Shown one piece after another: positions 12,601 through 24,600 of a DNA stretch of 64,000 bases. The stretch spans positions 37,388,890 through 37,452,889 of the forward strand of contig JAVMKO010000003.1 of NCBI GenBank assembly GCA_032164245.1, given 5' to 3'. The stretch comes from Sternotherus odoratus. Its lineage: Eukaryota > Chordata > Testudines > Kinosternidae. The translations under genes and the position numbers were made by a program. The stretch's first letter is position 1, and each line of letters opens with the position of its first letter. Under the pieces are notes generated by a model. The model was not told the origin of the DNA, ran no database searches, and worked only from the letters and a program-made list of their open reading frames with translations.

Positions 12601-15600
12601 AGTATTCCCCTTCCCACACACACACACACAAGGCAAGCCCAATGCAACCTCAACCATAAGGCACCCCCTTCCGCAGCCACTTATATCATATCTAGAGATA
12701 TAACATATGTAGATAAGATTGACAACATGCACATCTCCTCACTCTCCCATGACACAAACCCTCTCTCATAAACATGCAGGATGCGATTGCATGTTGGTGT
12801 GCAGACAGTTGCTATTTTTTTAACAGTTTTGATCTGTTATCACTTAAACTGTGAAGTGGGAGCACTGCAGCATCTTTAGCTGAACACAGAAACTTTTAAC
12901 ATTAGACATCCCAGTGTATTGTGGTTGTAATGTAAATCTTTAGACCCACAGCAGATTAAATTATAAAAAAAACAACAACAGCAGATTAAATTATTTTTCT
13001 GGCAACTGGCAAATCCTTTAAAAAAAAAAAACGGCCAGGTCGGTCCAATACCAAACAGTTGGTAACCCTACACTCACCTTCCAAGACCTTAAACAGAATG
13101 GACAAGCAAACTCCAAATTTGGTACAGTAGACTGGTGATTATTTACAACTAGCAACAAGCTCGCTGTTCCCTTCTGCTGCAATATAAGGGAAATAAGCAT
13201 TTCTTCCTACTTTGGAATAATTACTATATATAAAGGAGTTCCAAAACTTTTACTATTTCAAAGGCAGTGCACAACAACTGATGGCTGAGTCTTTTGCCCT
13301 AACCTGTCCTTTAAAAACACATACATTATTTACAAAGAGAAGCTTAAAATAAAAATTTGAGGATAATTTACCAGAATGGTGCAGCAACAAACCCTGAAAT
13401 AGCTCAAACATCAAGCAGAGTAAGCAGAAAAAGATTACAGACTTTACAAACACTCCTTACTTATTACAAAGCTTTACTCTTTACTTTCTCTCCTCATCCA
13501 CCACTTAGAAAATGTTACAAGATCTCGTGCTTGTAAAACACTACTCTAACTTCAAAACCACTTTTTGGCATGCAGCTTCGGGAAAAAGGGCTTCAGTTCA
13601 TGCAACAAATCTTTAATCTATGTACTTTTGAAACCACAATAATCTGATACCGTTATTTGTACCTTTATGAGTAAGACTGCTCAAGATGAATAAATCACGC
13701 AGAACTGTCACTCCATAGCATTGCCTTTAACCACAATTTGTGTAAAAACTGAATGGTAACATCAGTGCACAGTGGATGCATTCCAAATGAAGGGTAACAA
13801 ACACCATCTGGACAATAATAGCCATGCACCAAACAGCTGGAAGAAATCAGCCCTGTCAGAAACTGCCCCTCATTCTTTTACTAAAGTGAGCATCTCACCA
13901 GTTTCTGACATCTTGTAAAATGCTGGGCAAATTATGCTAGTAACCAGATTTTCTTAGTAAATGAAAAATAAAATCCTAGGTCCAATAATAATTCATAATC
14001 AGAAACTGTAACAGTCACTTTAATAACAAAACAAACAGTGTTTGGCTTTTGCTGCAATGATTCCAAGACTCTTTTGTTTTGAATTACCTTATTAGACAAT
14101 AGACCATTGCAGACTGTATCCAAGGTTTCTTTATGGGTTCCTGTAGTCCATACATTCCTTTTCATTCTCATTGGGTTAGCATGTGGACAGTTTATGGTAT
14201 TATCTAACTCTAGTTCCTGAGCAGAAAATGTTGTTTCCATTGAATCTGTATGTGCTATACTAGATTCCTCTGTGTCAGACAACATCTCATATTTTGCTAA
14301 ATCTATGTCGCTAGCATTAACAGCAATACTTGCATAATACATGCCTAAATGCCGAGGTGCATCATCCACACAGTCCCCCTCTATCATTGTGACATGTGTT
14401 ATTTCTTCAACTTCACACTCATTTTCCACTCTTCCTTTGTCCGCGATAACATGGTTTTCTCCATGACCTTGGAGATGTTCTGCATCTGATATGAGGTCCT
14501 CTTTCAAAGAACTCGGCGAGTAACAACATTTGGTCCCTGTCTCCTCATTTTCACATTTCTGAGAACTACTTTGCACTATTCTTTCTGTTTGTGAAACATC
14601 ATGTAAAGCCAATCTGCAGTGCTCTTCAACAGGGGCACTACTGCAATCAAGCAATGGGATGTGCTGTTCACTACTGGAAATAGCAGGAAAAAATTGTCTA
14701 CATTGACCTACAACATGGATATATTCTGCAGAAGATATGCTTCTGACTTGACTTTGCTCTCCTGCTAATAATGGGTCTTGTTTTTCTTCTCTTTCTGTTG
14801 GAGGGCTGCATAGACCAGAGTCATCCTCTTCTGAGGTGAGGGAATTAGTGCCCCATTTGCACCTACCTGCTTTTGCTGTATCTAATCTATCAGCAGTTTC
14901 AACAAATGAGCATTCACTTTTATTTGCACAGTCTGCAAAATTGGGTGGAACAAACATTCTCCATGATCGCCTATGTTCTTTCTTTTCTGTGTGAGATTTT
15001 GTTTTGGGCAATCCAGCACTTCGAATTATATCACTATTCAGTTTAAGTGCATCGAATATCATTTTTTCATCTAATTTGTTAACTTCACGACCTCTGAGTT
15101 CAAATACACTGGAAGAAGTAAGGGCACCATTGGGGCAGAAAGTACTAATATCCAGTGTTCTATGACTGTATGGTAAAGTCCGATCTGTGAAATGTCTTGA
15201 GGAGAGGCTGCCTTTGGAGCCTGAATCAATCTGTTCATTCAGTCTCACTGTGTCATAGATTGACCTCTGAGGAACGTAACAGTCTTCAATATTAAGATCT
15301 TCATCTTCTTCACCCTTCCCTACACAAGGAGGATTCTGACGTAAACAGTCTGGCCTGCTAAGTGGCTTTCCCATTTTGAAAGTATTTACAGAAATATATT
15401 ATTATGCCTCCGCTTTCAGGAAGTGTGACATCATGAAAAACATTATTGAACTGAACAGCTACAGTCAACTTGCCTTTAGCACATATACAAAATCTACATC
15501 ATAATTTATGAGGTGGTTAAGGTCATAATCAGTGCAAAAGCAACTATAACTTTACCAGGCTGTGATTTATTTAATTTTTATTCCTAAAATATAAAGTGCT

Positions 15601-18600
15601 TTTGTAAGTAAGGAGCAGAAGTCTTTTAATATAACAACAAACCAAAGCAAAAACCCAACAGTGTTTCAAATACACATAACATTCCACAGAACGTTCCATT
15701 TCTTTTTGCAGGACAAAATTTGTATTTTAAATCTCCAGATTAAGCCTTCCAGATGAATAAGCATTATAGTAGGCAGCACATTATCTTCTGTAGGTGACCG
15801 ATTAACTGTAATCCATTTAAATTGTTTGCAGAATTCCCTCTTCTTTTATAAATAAGACATGGTGCAGAAGCTTCAAAAGAAATAACCCACAGTAGCTGTG
15901 TACAGTTTAGACCAAGGCACAAAGAAAATCTTCAGGGGAAAATAAGTTAAATCCAGAATAGTAAGAATAGTAAAACAGTCTTTTACTTTTTTTGGCAGTA
16001 GCTATAAATAACCTTAATCTGAAAGGCAGTGTATTTTCTTCTTGTACTAAGCTTCTTTGTGGCGTATTCAGAAGTTCCATAGGAACGCAGTTTTCTAGGT
16101 AGTCAGGCGAATGCAATCAAGCAGCCCTTTCAACTAATAATTAGAAAAGCAACTTTTAAAATTCATTTTCAAAATATCCCCCTAGAAAGTTATTATCCTG
16201 TTTAAGGCAACTGCAGCGCAGAATAACTACAGCATTTCTTTTTCCTAAGGCACAGCAGATTTATGTTCCGTTTAAATTCAGCAAGACTTAACTATAAACC
16301 GTAGTTGGCAGGCTGTGGTCACCGTTTTTTCTTCATTTTGAAGTGCAGCTGTAGAGAAGAAGGCATAAAAGGAAATCCAACAATGAACGCTTGCATGTAC
16401 CATCCAGTGTAGCTGATAAGCTTTCCAGCTCTCCCTGGTTTCTTACGAACTGACAGGCATCCTCCCAACACTGAGCTTAAAGAAACACCCTTTTTTTTTT
16501 TCTTTAGGCAACATCTGCTACTATCCCATTCGTTCTCAGAGTATTACTCCGGCCAAGCATTAGTAGGTGCCTGACCTCTTAGATCTACCCCCTTATGTTT
16601 TCTGCCCCACATGACTTAACTTCTGAGTCATCTTTTCACTTTTACCATTTGTCTTGTCTCAGTAACAGACCTCATGAGCTGTTTCAGTGGGAGGAACTTC
16701 CAGACTCAACATACCAAACTATAACAAGCTAGCTGGTGATGACATCATGTAAATTAGAATGCATTCTTTAATTGTGGACGACCTGGTTTGCTTAGGAGCA
16801 CAATGAAACACAGTTAATTAATTCAAAATGTTGAAACTGACAAGGCACAGTTTAGCTAGGTAATCTGACACCACACATACCAAATTTCCAGAACATTTTT
16901 TTCAGATAGACAGAAACAGCACTATTTTGCTTAATTATATAAATACAATCCAGTGCAGTATGTTGAATTAACAGAAATCTAACTTATTTGTTCATCAAGG
17001 ATTTCCAGTGATGATACGCAGTTTTTAAGCACATTCTACAATTCAACACACAGCCCAATAGTGTCACCTTTTAAAGGGATACCGCTTTGTTAAAATTAAA
17101 TCTTTATATGTGTCTTTATCTGTTTTACTTATAAAATCTGAAATTATAACAAAAAATATAAAAATCAAATTTGACTTTATTTAGTCTGTCTATAGAGCTT
17201 TTATATTTCACTCAAATTGGAAAATGAAAATAAATCAGTGTCAATTTCAGCTTTGTTTCTATTCATTTTCACTTTCTGACTCATAATTTCACAATGTTGC
17301 AGCGTCTGAGTTGCAAATACTAGATGGGGAACTTTTAAGTCTGAACAAAAAAAGCCTATTTTTATTGAAACTAAAATAAAAAATAGTGAAAATGTTTGTA
17401 TTAATATTAGGGTCCTGATTCCCAAAAAGTTAAACAGGCATTAAAGTAAATCCTAAATTTTGGGTCTAAACTACATGACAATGTCAATTTAAAACAAGTG
17501 TAAATCCAAAGATGTTGGATACTAATACATAAAACACTGATTAAAGAGGTTATGTATAAGCTGCATCTTCATTAGCACTAATTTGCATATTATTATTGAC
17601 CAGGGCCATATACTGCTCTTGATATTTGTCATCAATTTTAGTGAGAATTTTAATCATAGATTAAGGGCAGCATATATGCCATTAGTTATTAAAACTTAAC
17701 AATGCACTACTGAATAAAAATCTACAAAAGTTTTATTAGATAAGCAGTGAAGAGGAAATAAAAACATTACATAAATGTTTGTTATAAAGGCACTTTAAAA
17801 ATAAGAAAAAAATGTCATATAAAGATACGTGTATGCTCAGCTATATACCAAAAGTTAAAAGGGTACAAAAAAAATTCTGTCCTTTTTCTTTCATGCATTT
17901 TGCCTTTTTTTCCCCCAAGTACAGCTATAGAGAAAATAAAGTATCCAGTGCCCATAAAATTAAACACAGCCTTACATATTAAACTGTCACAGAGATATGA
18001 ATCTTAAGACTGAAGTCTCAGGTTTCTCTAAATTAGAAAAATGTAACCTGCCTGGTTACTCTTCTGGGGTCCCATCAATAGTGTGTATTCCCACCCAGAC
18101 CAACCACAAACAAAATTTCACTAAATTCAAAGGGAGCGGTACCATCTTTAAAAGGGCAGAATCAGGACTGGAATTTCCAAGTTTTGATTTTTCAATGGAA
18201 AATGGGAATATTTTTTGTGAACATTTTTGACCAGCTAAAATGAAGACCTTTTTTCAATACCCTAATGCTACATCCATTAGTATTAATTCCTTTCTCGTGT
18301 TGTTTTTAGAAAATTGGATTGATTAATAATCAAAACACAATTCTTTACCCTATTTTCTTTGTTTACCATATGTTGTAAAGAGAGCATTATGAAAGGGATC
18401 TATGATGTTTTATGCAATATTTGCAAATCAGTACATTAAAAAAATCCCTGGATTTTAACTGTTTAATTAAATATATGAAAATAAACCTGAGATTGTTGAG
18501 TAAACACTATCTTGCTTCAATTTAATAGTCAGAGAACACAGTCGACGCAACCAGCATAAACCAATTAAACTCTTAGTTCAAGCTCATCAACAAGAATATT

Positions 18601-21600
18601 CAGCAAGGTTAAGATTCCTATGAAGTCCAGTTAGAAACCATCCTTTTCTAGGCACACCGTGCAAATATGAAGGAAAACTTTTAAGAGTTGTAACTACTAT
18701 TGTTCTTGGGGCTGAGGGAAGGGAGGGGAAGAACCATCCAGTGATGAAAGCTAACAACAATTCTATGCATTTTCAATGGAAAGTAGAGAAAGTTTGTTAA
18801 TTAATGAAGCATTTTGAAAAGATTTCGAGGAGTGAAATAATTTGATCTCTGCTGAGCTTTTTATTTTTGTTTTTTAAGAGGAGACCTAGCTATAAATTCA
18901 GACCTAAATACTATAAGTCCTGGTGACAAAGAATCCTGTGGCACCTTAAAGACTAACTAAAGTATTGAAACATAAGCTTTCGTGGGCTAATACCCACTTC
19001 GTCGGATGCAAGCAGTGGGTATTAGCCCATGAAAGCTTATGCTTCAATACTTTAGTTAGTCTTTAAGGTGCCACAGACTCTTTGTCACTTCTGCTATTCC
19101 AGACTAACACAGCTACCTCTCTGATTCTAGAAGTCCTGGGTGATCCCAAATGCAGGAGACTGGTTTTTTTGTTTTGTTTTGTTTTTAAATGCTAATGTGT
19201 GCCGAAACCAAACCAATTAACAAATGTAAAACTAATTCTTATAAGTAAAACAAATATACAAGCTTAAATATAAAATTTTAGCTTATATCTCTGAGTGTAT
19301 CTGTGCCAGCTACAGGAAAGAAAAAGATTGAGAACACAGAGCTAGATCACAAATCATAGCCCCAGTTCAATTGCCCAGTCTCAGCAATAGTAATCACAGA
19401 GTCATCTTTTTGCTTATTGTTTTCCAAGTATTTTACTAACATTGTTCAAAGAGAAGCAATTTGTTTCTGTTTCTAAATTGATATATACTGGTCAGTTCAG
19501 AGTTGCATGCAATTTTAATCCTAACAATCTACTAGAATGTTTTCACAATATAACTATTATTTCACCATTTTGTATGCATTTATCCATTTGAAAGATCAGT
19601 ATAGTTTACAGATGATAAAGTAATCCACCAGTAAAACTGAAACTCTCATACTATGCATGTAAAATGAATCTGGTTTTATATCCCGACACACTTTTGTTCA
19701 GTCCAAACAAGCAAAAAAGCACCCTCTGCTGGGAAAGATGTACAATTGCTTTTCTTGAATTCTAGTTCTCTTTTTAAGAATATGACCTAATTCATGTTAT
19801 AGAGGATTGTTTTATGATAAAGTAAACTAAACTAGAGCAAGCAAGGCTAACATAAGTCATACAAACTGTGGAGTCAATACTGGATTGAATTTTAAACCAT
19901 ATGTTGCAGAGCTAAACAGAAAATTCAGAATGTTGCCATACTGTCACTAGAAAATATATGATCTTTTAAAAAACTGTTGTTTATAAATATATGATTAATT
20001 TAATGTTCTATAGCCATGTTTGTCCAAGGGTGCCCACTTTTATCCAACTACATAAGTGTTGAAATATCATTTCCTGAAGTTTAATAATAATATTTTTATG
20101 TATCACTTTTCATCACAAAGCATTTTACAATTAATATACATACATGCAACATCACTGAAATGCAGCTTTTTCTGACCTAGACAACAGCCACCAATCAGAA
20201 CACAGTACAACTATACATAGCAATGGGGAAGGGGATTTTGGATAAGGACTCCAAGATAAACTCCCTAATTTTATGGGAAGAAAATGAGATTTTAATGAGC
20301 ACACGTATGTTTGTAGGACTGAAGCTAATTGCAGCCATGGGGGAGGGAGCAGGTCTAAGTGGCGTATGGACAAGTCTATCTGGAGATGGTGTGGAGGTCA
20401 GTAAGATATAGTCTCTTAGGGAGGTGAGGTAGGTGGGTTGCATGGATAGGGAAATAGGGACAGTGAGGATCACAGGAGACTGGAGAAAGAACAGATGAGG
20501 GAAAAGGATTTGGAGTGTGAGAATGGTCGGCTGCAGGATGATGAGAGTTCACCAAGATGTGGCAAAGAGGAAAGGCAGGACCCAAGGACAGACGGAAACA
20601 GCAGCTCCGGGGCATAGTGATGGGACTGACATGGAGTAGGAGCATTTCTCCTTCGAGCTCCAGTCCTAAAAAAACAACATCTTTCACAACAGTAAATGAA
20701 GGATTACAGAGTGTTCTACTCAGAAATTGTTTTGTAATACAGTATTCTAATGCTAAGAAAGAGTTCTTCCTACCTTGAATATATTCAGCTGTTGATTAAT
20801 AATGTCTGTTTCCATTCCAACGGGACCTTGAGATTCTTCATGTTCCTCAGCTTCCCCAAGCAAACTGGAAAATTCTTTTAACTTACTATAAAACTCTTCA
20901 ATACGACTAATAATTCCTTCCACTTGTTCCTCTCTGGCTTTTGCTCTGTCCAGTAACTTATTGCATTGTTTACTTAAAGCCTCTAAGTCCCTTTTAATAC
21001 CAACTAGATCAGGAGACGCTTCAGTGGCTAACATCATTTTACAGGTTTTATTGGAATTTTCATTACTTGTTATAAGATCTTCCAGCTTTTTGAGGAAATT
21101 GTTGATATCCTCTCTTTGTGACTGCAGAGTGTCTAGATCTCTTCCTGCTGGAGCCATGCTATCGAGCTCATCATCAAACTCTGCAAATTGAGAAAACATC
21201 TCTCTGATGTTGTTTTGGAAATGGCCAATTCCCTGAAGTTTGGTCTCTAAGAATGAACACTTGTCTTCAACCTGCTGGCTGACTGTACTGTATTCTTGCT
21301 CTAAAGACTCAGCTTGCAACAAGAGATCGGAAACGCCTTCTGAATTGGAAGTTTCTACAACCAGTTCTTGGACAAGTTTTTTTGCCAAGTCCACATGAGG
21401 CTTTAAAGTCTGAAGTGTTTTCTGCTGGCTCTGCAACATTGTCAAGTGTTTGCTACTACAAGCCTGGGGTCCAAGAGCATCATGAGCTTCCAGTTGCTCT
21501 TTGGCACTTTTAAGTTGCCTTTGGGTTTCCCTGGAGCATTCCTGAAACTCTTTTAGCCTTTGTGCCATGTTTTCCAAGGACTCCTTCTTACTATGTAATT

Positions 21601-24600
21601 GTTCTGTGACCATATCCACTTTCTGGTTCAATGCCACTTTCTCTTCTGTAATACTTTCTTTATCTGTTTGACTGGCACTGAGCAAACTGTCAGCTGCATT
21701 ATTTAATAATTCCACCATTCCGTGGTGTTTGTCCAAATCCTTTTGCCAGGCCTTCACCTGAGCAATAGAATTCTCTATTTCAACAGGATCTATGACAATC
21801 TTTACTTCAGACAGGTTATTTTGGCACTTCTCTATCCAGGGCTGCAGGTTTTCTACATGTTCTTTGTACTTGAGTGCTTTCTCCAGACAATTATTTAACT
21901 TATCTTGCCTTTCTCTTATTTGCTTATTCATTTCATCCCAGTTACATTTGAGCATGCCAAGCTGAGATTGCAACTCTTCCCTGTCAGCTCCTTGAGTCTT
22001 CTGTAGGAGGCTTTCACCTTCTGTGACAATTTTTTCATAGGAACTAATCTGGTCAGACAAGGTCTGCTCAAAATCTTTCTGCTCTCCAATTAATGAACGC
22101 AAGGACTCTAGCTTGGCCGATATAAGGTGAGCCTGGTTCAGTTCTTCTTTCTTTTTGTTCAGCCAGGTCTGGAAGTCCTTAGACATTTGCTGGAACTGAT
22201 GAGAAGTAGCATATGCTGATTGAAGTTGCTGAACAAGATTAGCTGCAAGAAACAAAATAATATACAGTGTCATTTCTACAACTAGCTACTGATCAAAATT
22301 GTGGTGAGTAATTTTAACCAAAAGAAAATATTTTTGTTCTGAGTAATATATGTTTATTGTAGTTTGCTCAGTTAATTTTATTATACATCATTCTTCATTT
22401 GAAATTACTGGTTAACATGGAGAGTCAAATTTCAGACAAAATAGTGTATAGGATAAAATAGTGTATAGGATAAAATAGTGTATAGGATAAAATAAACTCC
22501 AGAGAAGTGGATCTCAGCCTAGAGCTGAGGTCACCGTGATGCAGAGAGTTCTGCAGAGCCAATCATGGCAACCAAGCCCGCCACTAAGGGGTAACCAAGC
22601 CTAAGGAGTGCATCAGAACCTGGGAAGATATCTGATCCCCACTGACGATCATGATTCATTGCGTTTAAGGCCAGTTGGACCTCCTGAATATTGCAGGCCA
22701 TTACATACCACCCTGATACTCCTGTAATTGACTTATATTTAACTAACGCATAACTTGTGTTTGGCTAATGTTCTGAACATATGCAGAATCTACTGTGAAT
22801 AGCATCTGGTGATTCAAGTTGGTGGAGCTGGGTCTGCAGGCAGAGAGTTAACAAAATGCAACTATTGGTTTCCCTGCACCTCAGTTTGTCCCCTGAAGAT
22901 CAGGGTATTGTTTTAGCTTCTTATAGACACATGGACAAGCTACAAAGTTTGGATCTATAACACTGGGAGGCTGGTTGTATTTAGGAATATGGCTCAGGGT
23001 CATTTTGGTAAACACAAGATAATTTTTAAATAAACAGAGAACTTTAACCATTGGTGCTTTGCTTTATTTCTACATTATCTTCTTCCCCTTTAATACTAAC
23101 CTGCTTTCTGATCAATATCCGTAAATGGTTTTAAGATTCCTTCCAATTGCCTAATAAGTTCTGCTTTCAAGTACTGTTCTCCAACAAGCGCTGACAGCTC
23201 TTCACAAAGGGCCTGAGCCACTTTTATATTTTTCATTTCCTGTTCTATTTCCTGCTTCACTTCTCTAGCCATTTCCAACTGCTGTTTCATAGCATCAGGG
23301 TGTGTGCGCACAGACAGGGTGCTGCTCAGTTTATTATCCAAGGCCCTTAGTTTATCAGACAGGCTTCTCAGAAGGCTTTGATATTCTTTGCTTTTGACAA
23401 TGGCATGGTCAATCTGACCACATCTGTCACTCAGCTGTCCTGTTAGACCATCCCATTTTTGTGCCACAGCTGCCAGTTGCTTTTTCACAATTTCATGAGA
23501 AGGATGATGTTCACCTGGTCTCTTCAGTATCCCCCGACCAGCTGTGCTTAACTGTTCATACTGAGGCTTTCTGGTATCAAACTCCTTAAGTAGAATCTGA
23601 GGAGAGAGTAAATAAAGATTCATTAACTTCAGAAAATGTTAAGTAATAACCTCTCCAACCAAACTACATTTGTTTTCATTAACAGAACAGAAAAGACCAC
23701 TTGGCCGGCCTCCAAGAAGATGGGAAGATGACACTGTTAAATCTTTTGGACGAATGTGGAGAAGAAAGGCAAAAGCACGAGAAGAATGGTGGATGTGTTG
23801 TGACTGGCACAGTCTCAATGACAGCTGAAGACCAATCCATCCAGGTGATAGAGGTGAGCATGTATTATTAAGCCACCAGTCTCTCAATTTAAAGAGCAAG
23901 TAAATTAACTTCTAATACACATCATGAAAGTGTTGTTCTACAAGTATTACATCAAGGGAAGCAATTGGGCAGCCAATTCTGTCACTAAAGAGAGGAAACT
24001 TTCAGGAATTATAGATAAATTAAGGCACATTTTCAAATCGTACCTCATTACCAAATGGGAATTCAATCAGCAGACACAAACATTGAATTTTGTTAATGTT
24101 ATAGAAATTAAGGAACAGTACCAAGTAAAATAATCAGCATTTTGTTTCAAATAGTCTACCCCTCCCCCCGGCAATTTTGAAATTTGTCCTAACATCAAAG
24201 GAGGTGTATAGTAACATAATACTGGAATATATTCTTTTAGCACAGAGAACATTTGAATTGATTCACATTTGTACTGAATGTATATTGTAAGATTTATTAA
24301 AGTTTATATCTGTGGCTCTCAGTCTTATTTTTTTTGGAAGTAAATCACAATGCTTAGAGAAGGGATGTATATGACAGTTTCATTTTACAGATATTACAAA
24401 CCTTTCCTTTTAAAGGCATATCAGACATAACTTTAATGACTGTTAAGTGATACCTGATAGACTCATGCTGGCTGTCTAGATTTTTAATTTTTGTTGTTTG
24501 TTTACAGACTGACTAATTTTAAGTCACTTTCATAAAGGTTTTACAAGAACATTCATTTTTAAAATTCTCTTCTAATCACTGACAACTTACATGGAAATGT

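Noticed and set aside
13932..14087. Treating the whole 480-codon frame as a single-exon gene
   Set aside because: The last 51 codons are hydrophobic and unlike the rest, and a good phase-0 donor precedes them. They are most simply intron read-through, although a retained-intron short protein cannot be excluded.
18924..19130. tRNA gene or tRNA-derived SINE with pol III boxes
   Set aside because: No convincing A and B box pair or cloverleaf was found; the structure is a palindromic dimer with a tail.
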